Assembly: GCF_037031285.1 (NCBI RefSeq)
Contig: NZ_JAYEZO010000001.1
Location: 248,001-312,000 of the forward strand
Source of the DNA: Halobellus sp. LT62
Lineage (GTDB): Archaea > Halobacteriota > Halobacteria > Halobacteriales > Haloferacaceae
Reading direction: 5' to 3'
Length of the DNA stretch: 64,000 nt
Positions 55,822 through 63,865 of this stretch are shown in pieces. The stretch's first letter is position 1; every line of letters starts with the position of its first letter. Under the pieces are notes generated by a model. That model worked only from the letters and a program-made list of their open reading frames with translations, had not been told where the DNA came from and did no database searches. Made by a program: the position numbers and the translations under genes.

Positions 55822-56832
55822 TTACGGGGTATATTCGTTCGTCGCGTGATCGCCGATCGTTGGACTCGCTTCGAGGAACCCCATCTCCGCGAGTTCGTCG
55901 GAAACGAACTGAAGCGCATCGATATCGAGGCTGACGTCGCGCGGTCGGTAGTAGTCGCGCTCGGTCAGGTAGTACGACGAGAGCAGAGCACCGGGGAGCT
56001 CAAAGTACTCCGCAGCCAGTTGTGCGGTCTCTTCTCGGTTGTCGTAGACGTACTCGACCATTGATACGTAGTCGCTCGCCCACGCTCTGATGGCGTCTTC
56101 CTTCTCGTTCAGAGAGTTGTTAGAGGCGGTGACGAAGCCGAACGGGTAGGCTTGCCCCCACGAGTCTCGGCTGTCGAAGACGGTCCGCATATCGCCTTCA
56201 GCCTCGACAGCGGCGGCAAACAACGCGACGAAAATCCCCGCGTCGACGCGGCCTTCGCGGATCGCCGCGGCGATCGACGGAAAGGGGAGTTCGACGAACT
56301 CGACGCCGTTTTCGGGGTCGATACCGACGTTTTCGAGCATTCGGTAAATTATCGCGTGAACGCCAGTCCCGAGGGCGTTGACCGCGATTGTTCTCCCTTC
56401 CAGATCCTCCGCACTGCGGATGTCGGAATCCGCCATCGACATCACCGGAAACCGGAAGTAGTCTTCGTGGGCATCGTAGAAGTCCATCGCGATTGCGGTC
56501 AACCCGCCGGGAACCGCATCTTGTGATACTGCCGCCGGGAAGCTCGCGTAGGCCAAGAGCGCCATATCAGCGTCACCGCTAGCCATCGCGTTCAGCGAGT
56601 CCGGCGTACTCTGGTTCTGGTTCGTCTCTAACTCGTACGCCGACCCCAGATTCTCAAACCGATCTTGAATCTCGGGAATCGCCATCAATGAAATGAGATT
56701 CTCCGCTGGGACGGTGTAGTTCATCCGGAGCGTCGGCGTCTCACCGTCCGTTATTGACCCGAGACATCCCGCAGCTGAAGCCGCACCGACGGCTGCGCCA
56801 CTCTTGAGGAGATCTCGCTTCGTGAGATACAT
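55822..56832 (-). CDS. ABC transporter solute-binding lipoprotein (NMT1/SsuA-like)
   Basis: 336 aa. Tat-like N-terminus (YLTKRDLLKSGAAVGAASAAGC; KR instead of RR) and lipobox Cys23. The mature part is a two-lobed type II periplasmic-binding fold with LAYASFPAAVSQDAVPGGLTAIAM and DLEGRTIAVNALGTGVHAI, resembling the nitrate/sulfonate/taurine/NMT1 group. No ABC permease or ATPase is next to it, so it is an orphan receptor or its partners are elsewhere. It is preceded by a strongly A+T-rich region (56833-56960) with several overlapping TATA-like boxes. Ligand unknown. Confidence 0.88.
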   Translation of the reverse strand: MYLTKRDLLKSGAAVGAASAAGCLGSITDGETPTLRMNYTVPAENLISLMAIPEIQDRFENLGSAYELETNQNQSTPDSLNAMASGDADMALLAYASFPAAVSQDAVPGGLTAIAMDFYDAHEDYFRFPVMSMADSDIRSAEDLEGRTIAVNALGTGVHAIIYRMLENVGIDPENGVEFVELPFPSIAAAIREGRVDAGIFVALFAAAVEAEGDMRTVFDSRDSWGQAYPFGFVTASNNSLNEKEDAIRAWASDYVSMVEYVYDNREETAQLAAEYFELPGALLSSYYLTERDYYRPRDVSLDIDALQFVSDELAEMGFLEASPTIGDHATNEYTP

Positions 56833-57061
56833 ACTAATTCAAAGTTCATATAGAATATATAATACTTATTTAAGTTATCTTATATTATTTGTGGGAGAAT
56901 GCTCTATACTCGACCTGTCCGGAAAATACGGACTAATTCGTACTATCTATTAGTGTGATACATTCTCGGTCTCATTCGGTCGCCACTTTTGCCAGCATCA
57001 GATCGCTTCGCGTTCTGGTTTGTTTATGAGACGCGATCGCGTCTCGCGAACCTCAAACAAT
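56833..57061. promoter_or_regulatory. A+T-rich promoter region of the solute-binding protein
   Basis: The first 130 nt before the gene are nearly all A/T runs (several TATATA/TTATAT strings), unlike the rest of the window, and probably hold its promoter with a regulator site. The outer part toward the tRNA-Gly repeat has normal composition and no gene. Confidence 0.5.
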
Positions 57062-57151
57062 CGCCGGCCGGGATTTGAACCACGGTCGCTCGCTACGCTC
57101 GCTCCCTGATTCAAATCCCTTTCGGCGATTTCTCTCACTTCGTTCGAGAAA
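57062..57151 (-). repeat. tRNA-Gly 3'-flank module: hairpin, inverted T-arm, 3'-end copy
   Basis: From the tRNA 3' end outward: a small hairpin TTTCTC/GAGAAA (about 57129-57151), an inverted T-arm copy (TTCAAATCCC with flanking TTTCGGCGA, 57110-57128), then a 20-nt exact direct copy of the tRNA 3' end (57062-57081 equals 57154-57173). Between inverted and direct copies are stacked CGCTCGCT strings. Confidence 0.85.
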
Positions 57152-57222
57152 TGCGCCGGCCGGGATTTGAACCCGGGCCATGAGCTTGGAAGGCTCAGGT
57201 CCTACCACTAGACCACCGGCGC
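57152..57222 (-). tRNA. tRNA-Gly (anticodon TCC)
   Basis: Cloverleaf: acceptor GCGCCGG/CCGGCGC, D-arm with GTCTAGTGGTAGGAC, anticodon stem TGAGC/GCTCA around the loop CTTCCAA, giving anticodon TCC, which reads GGA/GGG (Gly). T-arm with TTCAAAT loop, discriminator A, no encoded CCA. In yeast the tRNA-Gly(UCC) wobble base is a substrate of Trm9; a Trm9-like gene is 1.3 kb downstream. Confidence 0.93.
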
Positions 57223-57387
57223 TCGTACACTGCGGCCGTCACCACGCGTCGGCGACAACCGTCACTTCCCTGTTCCCGGTCCCCGAATAAGGGTGTTACC
57301 CTTTCGGCTCGCAACGGGATCGCATTGTTGAGTCGTACACCGAAGAGAGTGTCCCAATCGACCGGCAGTGTTCGGTAATTTCGGACG

Positions 57388-58452
57388 TCAATCGTCGTCG
57401 GAGACGTCGGCGACGTCCGCGTCGAGCGGGGGCGCGCGGGCCTCCTCGAACTCGGCGGCGGCTGCGTGAACGCGCTCGCCCAGTCCCGGCAGTTCGTCGG
57501 GCGAGACCGGGCCGTCCTCCCGGATCGATTCGAGGTCCCGCGGGAACTCCCGGAGGCCGTAGTGGATGTCGATCCCGGCCTGCGCCCCCTTGCCCATCGC
57601 GACCGGGACCTGATTGTGCCCGGGCGTGATGTCGCCGACGGCGTAGACGCCGTCGACGGTCGTCTCCATACTCTCGTCGACGGCGACCGTCCCGTCGTCG
57701 TTCACCTCGCACCCGAGCTGCTCGGGGAGTTCGGTGTTGTAGTTCGAGCCGTACATCGGGAAGCCGCCGCGGTAGGGGCGGACCGTCCCGTCACTGAATT
57801 CGAACGCTTCGAGCCAGCCGTCCTCGCCCTTCCGCATCCCCGTGATCTCCGGTTCGACGATGTCGATCGGGTGCCCGCGGAGCTGTTCGTCGGTCTCGTC
57901 GCTCCACTCAGGCTCCTCGCCGCGGAGCAGAATGTCCACCTCGTCGGTGAAGTTGAGCATAATCATCGCGACGTGGGCCGCGGCTTCGCCGGTGCCCATC
58001 ACGTACACCGGCCGGTCGACGAACATGTACGCGTCGCAGTGCAGGCAGTAGTGCAGTCCGCGTCCGGTTCGGGGGACCGGCGGCTTCGGACGCTCGTCGT
58101 TGAACCCGACGCCGAGAACGACCCGGTCGGCGAGGAACTCCGCGTCGTTGCCGACGAGTCGGAAACGGCCGTCGTCGGTCCGCTCCGCGTCGACGATGAA
58201 ATCGCGGACGACGTCGCCGCCGTAGTCTTCGACCTGTTTTTGAGCCGTCTGGAGGAACTCGTTTCCGGACGTTTCTTCCGGGACGCCGATGACGTTGTGC
58301 GTCTCCAACATCATCGCCGCGCGCCCGCCGCCACGGTCGACGACGGCCGTGTCGTGCCCCAGTCGCGTCGTGTACAGCGCGGTCTGCAGTCCCGCCGGAC
58401 CGCCGCCCACGACGACCACCTCGTAGTCGCGTACGTCCGCTGTGTCGCTCAT
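57388..58452 (-). CDS. Thioredoxin reductase-like flavoprotein
   Basis: 354 aa NAD(P)H/FAD pyridine nucleotide-disulfide oxidoreductase of the thioredoxin reductase type. FAD motif VVVVGGGPAGLQ (about 12-23), redox-active CLHC (C136, C139; the usual is CAVC or CATC), NAD(P)-binding segment (PVYVMGTGEAAAHVA) and the C-terminal FAD motif GVYAVGDITPG. The length exceeds bacterial TrxB (about 315 aa) by a C-terminal tail of about 40 residues. Likely reduces a thioredoxin or other disulfide partner. ATG at 58452. Confidence 0.9.
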   Translation of the reverse strand: MSDTADVRDYEVVVVGGGPAGLQTALYTTRLGHDTAVVDRGGGRAAMMLETHNVIGVPEETSGNEFLQTAQKQVEDYGGDVVRDFIVDAERTDDGRFRLVGNDAEFLADRVVLGVGFNDERPKPPVPRTGRGLHYCLHCDAYMFVDRPVYVMGTGEAAAHVAMIMLNFTDEVDILLRGEEPEWSDETDEQLRGHPIDIVEPEITGMRKGEDGWLEAFEFSDGTVRPYRGGFPMYGSNYNTELPEQLGCEVNDDGTVAVDESMETTVDGVYAVGDITPGHNQVPVAMGKGAQAGIDIHYGLREFPRDLESIREDGPVSPDELPGLGERVHAAAAEFEEARAPPLDADVADVSDDD

Positions 58453-58568
58453 TCGTCTCTCCCTAGCCGTCGCCTCGACTTAAACGCAGAGTTCGTGTGC
58501 GTCGGTGGTGACCACCCGCCCGGAACTCGACACGGGTGCCTCGTCGGTCCGTCAGGCCGCGATCCGTG

Positions 58569-59354
58569 TTAGACGGTCGTCGCCGCCGACTCCGCCTCGA
58601 CGACGGCGTAACAGTTCCCGCTGGAGACGACGCTCGCGACCACATCGAGGTCGCTCGCGGTCAGGTCCGCCTCGAACTCTGCGGGATCGTAGATGTGGTA
58701 GAACCGGTCGACGCGCTCGCCGCCGGGCAGCGTCCACGGGACGGTCGTGTCGAACCCCGCCGTCTCATCGAAGCGGTCGTGCGCGGTCGACCACGCGCTG
58801 ACGAGTGCGCGCCCGCCGGGTGCGAGCACCCGAGCCAACTCCGAGAGGCTCGCGACCCGACGCGCCCGCGGGCGGAGGTGATGCAGCGTCGCGACGTAGA
58901 CGGCGACGCCGACGACGTCGGCGCGAAGCGGCAGCGTCGCCGCGTCGGCTTGCACCAACCCGAGCGCGTCGTCGAAGCCGCGGTTCCGGGCCCGCTCGCG
59001 CGCGGTGTCCAATAGTCCCCTGCTCGCGTCGACGCCGACGACGCGCTCGACGACGCCCGCGAGCGACTCGCAGTGTCGACCGTTTCCGCAACCGACATCG
59101 AGTCCGAGCCGACCCGACCCACCCTCCGTGGCTTCTTGGACCGCCCCGTCTACGACGCTCGCACCGTCGCCGAGCGCCGCCGCCGTTTCCGGATCGAGGT
59201 TTCCAGCGGGCTCCCCGCCGAGGAACGCGGTCACCTCCGGCCACGGGTACTCACGCGTCGACGCGAAGTGTTCGGAGATCCGGTCGTAGGTGTCTCTGAC
59301 CGACGTGTCGCCGGGATCCCCGGCCGGCGTTCCCGACGACCGTTCCTCGTCCAT
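58569..59354 (-). CDS. Trm9/ALKBH8-like class I SAM methyltransferase
   Basis: 261 aa. Motif I LGLDVGCGNGRH (residues 83-94), GVDASRGLLDTA, and a conserved N-terminal block RDTYDRISEHFASTREYPWPEVTAFL that closely matches the start of eukaryotic Trm9 and ALKBH8, which methylate carboxymethyluridine at wobble position 34. Archaeal homologues may act in wobble-uridine modification. The C-terminal part (WSTAHDRFDET ... VDRFYHIYDPAEFEADL) also fits that family. ATG at 59354. Convergent with no tRNA gene; near tRNA-Gly(TCC). Confidence 0.85.
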   Translation of the reverse strand: MDEERSSGTPAGDPGDTSVRDTYDRISEHFASTREYPWPEVTAFLGGEPAGNLDPETAAALGDGASVVDGAVQEATEGGSGRLGLDVGCGNGRHCESLAGVVERVVGVDASRGLLDTARERARNRGFDDALGLVQADAATLPLRADVVGVAVYVATLHHLRPRARRVASLSELARVLAPGGRALVSAWSTAHDRFDETAGFDTTVPWTLPGGERVDRFYHIYDPAEFEADLTASDLDVVASVVSSGNCYAVVEAESAATTV

Positions 59355-59444
59355 ACCCGCGAAAGGCGAGCGCGGTACAAAATCGCGGTGATCCGGTGAG
59401 ACGACGCCGGTCGGCCAGTGCACAGTGAAGATGACGCCGAACGG

Positions 59445-61658
59445 TCAGAGCACGGCGAAGACGACGTACGCGAGCGTCAGCAGGACGGTCGCGTGCTTCA
59501 GTCCGTCCGCGACGCTGCCTTCGCCCAACTGTCCCGCGACGAGGCCCGAACAGACGCCTTGGATCGCCGCGACGTGGAAGAACAGCAGCTCGTATCCGGC
59601 CGTGTTTACGGTCCTGAGTCCGCCGATGACGCCGGTGTCGACTCCGGCGACCTGTCCCCCCGTTCCACCGACGGACTGTCCCGCGGCCTCGATCGCCGGG
59701 ATGAACGAGACCGTCAGGGCGACGACGATCCCGAGAAAGACGACGAACGAGAGGTAGATGACGACGAGGTAGGTGAGCATCTCCTGTCGTCGCTCCCGGC
59801 GGAGTCGTCTGGTTTCCTGTGCTTCGTCGGCGGCGATGTGGAGGACCGGGCTGATTTCGCCGCTGGCGACCATCGCGTTCCGGATGAGCGTCACCGCTCT
59901 GGAGACGGCCGGCGCGTGCGTCCGCCGTTCCATCCGGCTCAGGGCGTCGCCGACGTTTGATCCCCACTGAACGTCTCGCCACACGCGTTCGATCTCGTCG
60001 CCGAGCCGACCGAGTTCAGCGGTCGAGAGGCGTTCGATGCATCCGACGACGGTGACGCCGGCCTCGTTGATGCTCGCCATCCGGTCGAGGAAGTCGGGCA
60101 TATCTGCCTCAATAGCGCGCACTCGACGCTTCTGGACCTCGTGCGCCACGGAGATGCCGGCGAGGACGAGGATCGTCGAGAGGGCGATCGGGCCGTCAGC
60201 GATCCCGACGAGATCGATCGCGGCGCGAGCCGGGTCGGTCGCTCCGCTCCCGACGGCGGTGGCCGCGTCGCGAACCGCATCGCCGATCGATAACCAGACC
60301 GCGAGCAAGCCGAACGGCCCGGTCAGGAGCGCCGTGTAGCTCGGCCGCCGAAGGACGGTTTCGACGGGGTCAGACAGCGTCGAACGAAGCGATCCCAACC
60401 GGTCGTAGACGGCCAGCCGGTGCCAGTTCTCGGCCGTCGTTTCGTCCGGTTGACCCGCTTGGGTTCGATCCGCCCGGGTTCGTTTCGTCTGGACTCGATC
60501 CGTCCGCTCCCGAACTGCTCCGCCGTCTGCAACCCCCCGTTCACCGCCGATTTCGGAGGGTTGCGTGTCGCCGTTGATGTCCTCTGCGGCTCGGTGGCTC
60601 GGGCCGTTCAGCCCCTCCGTTATACTGTCGACGTAGACGACGAATCCGAAGGTGGCGAGCGGGATTGCGACGTAGCTCACGAGCCGAATCAGAGTGAGGG
60701 TGTCTTGGATGACGAGCCCAACCACGACGAGAACGGTGATGAAGAACAGCGGCCCCGCGACGAGGACGGTGACGTACACCTCCGCGAACGTCGAGAGGAG
60801 TTCGAGATACTGCCGCTGCTGTGCCTGCGCTTCCTCTTGGAACCGCTCGTACTGGTCGCGAAGGAACGTCGAGACGTTCTGCCCCGAGGAGAGCACGCTC
60901 GCGAGGTTCTCGGTGAACTCTTCGAGATTCGAGCTCGGCGTCCGACTCGCCGTCGTCTGTAACGCCGTCAGGATGTCGGTGCCGAAGGCGTCCATCTCGC
61001 GCACGGCGACGCCGAACTCGCGCGCGGCTTCGCCGTAGACGTCCTGGTTCTGCGAGAGCGTTCGGAGCACCTCCTGAAACGGGACGCCCGACCGCGAGAG
61101 CGCATAGACGAACGCGACCGTCCGCGGGAGCGTCGCATCGATTTCGATGCCCCGCGTCCGAGCGCGCTGCTCGATGACCGTCCACCGCGCCCAGTACGCC
61201 CCGAACGCGAACAGCGATCCGACCGTCGCGCTGGCGACCGCGAGCAGCGCGACCAGCTCTCCCCCCGAGAGGCTCGACAGGTCGGAAACTCCTGCGAGCA
61301 CGTGCAACGGCGTCGGAAGCGCCTCGCGGACGACCGCCGGGTCGACGGAGAGCGACCGGAGAATCAACGCGGTGAGGTACACGCCGTAGACGCTGCCTGC
61401 GACGCCAGCGACGGCCGCGATGAAATACGTCTGGGAGGCGAAGACTCGGTAGCTCTCGCCGATGAACGCCGCTCGCATCCGTTTCGTCTGGCGTCGACGC
61501 ATCGCTCCCGATTCGTCGACGTACCGGCCGAAAAGCGGCAGCGACAGCCGCGAGACGAGCGTTCGTGCGCGGGAACTGACCGGAACGAGCACGACGAGAA
61601 GCGCGAGCAGCGTGACGAGGACCAGCGGCGCGTAGCCGAGGAGCAGACGGACGACCAT
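59445..61658 (-). CDS. pilC: Second PilC-type platform protein
   Basis: 737 aa TadC/GspF-type protein with two T2SF domains and several transmembrane helix clusters (N-terminal, 290-330, 470-530, and C-terminal). The linker between the two halves (about 365-410) is Arg/Thr/Gly-rich and repetitive (RTDRVQTKRTRADRTQAGQP). Partner of the PilB-type ATPase whose stop lies 5 nt upstream. No pilin gene follows within the window: the next gene in this direction is the Trm9-like methyltransferase 90 nt downstream. Confidence 0.92.
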   Translation of the reverse strand: MVVRLLLGYAPLVLVTLLALLVVLVPVSSRARTLVSRLSLPLFGRYVDESGAMRRRQTKRMRAAFIGESYRVFASQTYFIAAVAGVAGSVYGVYLTALILRSLSVDPAVVREALPTPLHVLAGVSDLSSLSGGELVALLAVASATVGSLFAFGAYWARWTVIEQRARTRGIEIDATLPRTVAFVYALSRSGVPFQEVLRTLSQNQDVYGEAAREFGVAVREMDAFGTDILTALQTTASRTPSSNLEEFTENLASVLSSGQNVSTFLRDQYERFQEEAQAQQRQYLELLSTFAEVYVTVLVAGPLFFITVLVVVGLVIQDTLTLIRLVSYVAIPLATFGFVVYVDSITEGLNGPSHRAAEDINGDTQPSEIGGERGVADGGAVRERTDRVQTKRTRADRTQAGQPDETTAENWHRLAVYDRLGSLRSTLSDPVETVLRRPSYTALLTGPFGLLAVWLSIGDAVRDAATAVGSGATDPARAAIDLVGIADGPIALSTILVLAGISVAHEVQKRRVRAIEADMPDFLDRMASINEAGVTVVGCIERLSTAELGRLGDEIERVWRDVQWGSNVGDALSRMERRTHAPAVSRAVTLIRNAMVASGEISPVLHIAADEAQETRRLRRERRQEMLTYLVVIYLSFVVFLGIVVALTVSFIPAIEAAGQSVGGTGGQVAGVDTGVIGGLRTVNTAGYELLFFHVAAIQGVCSGLVAGQLGEGSVADGLKHATVLLTLAYVVFAVL

Positions 61659-61663
61659 CGGAA

Positions 61664-63346
61664 CTACCTCCCATCGTCGGTGTCGCGGACGCGGTCGGTC
61701 CCGGCCGCGCCGACGCCGCCCGCGACGGCTTCGTCACCGACGTCGCTATCCACAGCGGCTCCGTTCTCATCGGAGTCGACGGCGGCTTCGAGGCGGTCCA
61801 TTACCCGCCCGGGCGCGGCGTAGTACTCGTTGACGAGCGCAGTGAACGTTCGGTAGTCGGTCGTCCCCAGTTCGACGAGGAGCGCTAAGAACCGCTTTCG
61901 GCGGTTCATTTCCCGCTTGCGCTCCGCGCGGCTCCAGCCCCGATCGCGCTGGATCTCTTCGACGAGGGTCGAGTCGCCGTGCTCGAAGGTGTCGGTTTCC
62001 GGTTGCCACGTGAACGCGCGCGAGTAATCGAGCTCCCCGGTCCGCTGGTCAACCTCGCCGATCTCGCCGATCGCCTTCGAGCGCCGGACGCGCTCGCCGC
62101 CGACCCGCGTCAGCGTCTGCACGCACAGCAGATCCAGCGACTGGACCATCGCCCGGGGAACGTTGATCGGCTCGTTCTCCAGGCGGTTGATCACCGTCTC
62201 GATGCTGTCGGCGTGCATCGTCGAGAACGTCGTGTGGCCCGTGTTCATCGCCTGAAACAGCGTCACCGCCTCGTTGCCGCGGACCTCGCCGACGATGATG
62301 TACTCGGGTCGGTGTCGGAGCGCAGAGCGCAGCAGATCGTACATATCGATGTCTGAGCCCTCGTGAAGTCGCTCCCGCGTCACCGACGACAGCCAGTTGT
62401 CGTGATACAGCGACAGCTCTCTGGTGTCTTCGATGCTCAACACCTTCGCGCGCGGCGGGATGAACATCGAGACGGCGTTCATCGATGTCGTCTTTCCTGA
62501 TGCCGTTCCGCCGGCGAAGATGAGGCTCTTGTTGTTCTCGATACAGAGCCACAGGTACGCCATCTCCTCGATCGAGAACGTCCCGTACTCGATGAGGTCG
62601 ACCGGTGTGAACGGCTCGTCGGCGTACTTCCGGATCGTGAAGGCCGATCCGCGCGGCGTCACCTCCTCGCCGAGCGCGAGTTCGACTCGCGAACCGTCGG
62701 GCAGCGTGGTCCCCACGATCGGATCGCCGACGCTGACGTGTCGCCCCGACTCCTGAGCCAGCCGGATCACGAAGTCGTCGAGGTCGTCGGCGGCGTAGGC
62801 GACGTTCGTCTCGACGTCGGTGTACTCGTCGTGGTAGACGAAGATCGGGAGGCCGTACCCGTCACAGGAGATGTCCTCGATGTGGGGATCGTGCATCAGC
62901 GGATCGATGCGGTCGAAGCCGCGGAAGTCGCGCGCGAGGTAGTACAACAGCGCGTGGAACGTCCGCATCGACACGTCGACGCCGTACTGTTCCAACAGCG
63001 CCTGCAACTCCGAGCGGAGCGTCTCCTCGGCGGTCGGTTCCGCGTCGGTCCGATACAGGAGCGGATCGCGGATGTCGACGCTGATTCGAGAGCGCAACTC
63101 GCGTCCGAACGCGTCGAGTTCGGGTTCCACCGCGTAGTAGTAATGCTCGCTCTCGCCGTCGTCGTACGTGACTGCGACGTACGCGTACGGGGCGTTCACC
63201 CAGTACTGGTCGACGATCTCCTCGTCCTCCGGCGGCTCGAAGTCGGCGAACACCCCGTCTTCGGGGCGGTACGGGCGGACGTCGAGCGGCGATCCCTTGA
63301 GGACGTCGACGACGCGTCCGATCCGTTCGCTGAGACGACTGAACAC
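61664..63346 (-). CDS. pilB: Second PilB-type ATPase (start uncertain)
   Basis: At least 560 aa. N-terminal domain (VDQYWVNAPYAYVAVTYDDGE), then the core with Walker A FAGGTASGKTTS (about 277-288), Walker B YIIVGEVRGNE and TGHTTFSTMHAD. Compact compared with the 1251-aa PilB at 39633. GTG at 63346 is the only start in the open frame, but the frame continues upstream for about 50 acidic codons that look coding, without a start codon. It overlaps 5 nt spacing with pilC. See the finding on the G-run. Confidence 0.88.
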   Translation of the reverse strand: MFSRLSERIGRVVDVLKGSPLDVRPYRPEDGVFADFEPPEDEEIVDQYWVNAPYAYVAVTYDDGESEHYYYAVEPELDAFGRELRSRISVDIRDPLLYRTDAEPTAEETLRSELQALLEQYGVDVSMRTFHALLYYLARDFRGFDRIDPLMHDPHIEDISCDGYGLPIFVYHDEYTDVETNVAYAADDLDDFVIRLAQESGRHVSVGDPIVGTTLPDGSRVELALGEEVTPRGSAFTIRKYADEPFTPVDLIEYGTFSIEEMAYLWLCIENNKSLIFAGGTASGKTTSMNAVSMFIPPRAKVLSIEDTRELSLYHDNWLSSVTRERLHEGSDIDMYDLLRSALRHRPEYIIVGEVRGNEAVTLFQAMNTGHTTFSTMHADSIETVINRLENEPINVPRAMVQSLDLLCVQTLTRVGGERVRRSKAIGEIGEVDQRTGELDYSRAFTWQPETDTFEHGDSTLVEEIQRDRGWSRAERKREMNRRKRFLALLVELGTTDYRTFTALVNEYYAAPGRVMDRLEAAVDSDENGAAVDSDVGDEAVAGGVGAAGTDRVRDTDDGR

Positions 63347-63523
63347 GTCGGAACCGTCGCTCGCGGCGTGTTCAGTCGCCGACTCCTCCGTTTCGTCCGC
63401 GGCCGCCTCGTCTGCGGGAGCCGCGGCTGTCTGACCCGCCGACCCGTCGTCAGTCCGTCGGTTCGAGTTGTGTTCGTCGATAGCGACGCCCCCACGTGCT
63501 ACCGGGCGTTTCGCGTGGAGCGA

Positions 63524-63531
63524 CTTATACT
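63524..63531 (-). promoter_or_regulatory. Box A of second pilB
   Basis: AGTATAAG on the minus strand. It predicts a start near 63501, about 6 nt before a GTG at 63495 and about 155 nt before the GTG at 63346. Confidence 0.5.
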
Positions 63532-63786
63532 GTGGCCCGTTTCAGCCCTCGACCACTCCAGCGTCTCGTCCCACGAATCCCGTGTCGATCGTCGACCGGC
63601 AGATTCGGCGTTGTCTTGCGAACAGTCGGCACCCGCCGTCTCGCGCCCGCTCCCGGAGACGCGAGCGATCCGATCTCGCATCGGTGTGCCGAGCAACCGC
63701 GGACCGATGCGAGGGCGCTCTCAACTCACGGGGACGCTGGCCTCGGCTTCGGATAAAAAGGTACGCCACGGGCGGACCGAAAACGA

Positions 63787-63840
63787 ATGATCGTCCCGCG
63801 GACGCCTGAAAACAGTTCGCGACTGCCTGAAAACAGTTAA
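63787..63840 (+). CDS. Possible 17-codon leader ORF before cbiA
   Basis: ATG to TAA, MIVPRTPENSSRLPENS; the peptide is internally repeated because it spans the two 14-nt repeats. A TATA-like box (GGATAAAAAGG) lies about 30 nt upstream. It could be a regulatory leader or a coincidence of the operator repeats. Confidence 0.3.
   Translation: MIVPRTPENSSRLPENS
63804..63838 (+). promoter_or_regulatory. Paired 14-nt repeats before cbiA
   Basis: Two identical GCCTGAAAACAGTT strings with 21-nt period (two helical turns), the second ending in a TTAA-like box A about 28 nt before the cbiA ATG. A good candidate operator for a repressor or activator of cobalamin synthesis. Confidence 0.5.
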
Positions 63841-63865
63841 CCGGAAGCGTCGCCACCTTCCGTCG

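Larger units (their letters stand above)
63496..63865. other. Intergenic region between the second pilB and cbiA
   Basis: 370 nt. Left part: box A for pilB on the minus strand (AGTATAAG, 63524-63531). Right part: a GGATAAAAAGG box near 63748-63757 on the plus strand, a possible 17-codon ORF (63787-63840), and two copies of GCCTGAAAACAGTT (63804-63817 and 63825-63838) 21 nt apart, just before cbiA. No other gene. Confidence 0.55.

Noticed and set aside
63196-63495. The 99-codon frame starting at GTG 63495 as a separate gene
   Set aside because: Its product is Arg/Ser/Thr-rich frameshift-like sequence lying inside the pilB 5' region; the acidic frame in phase with pilB is more plausible.
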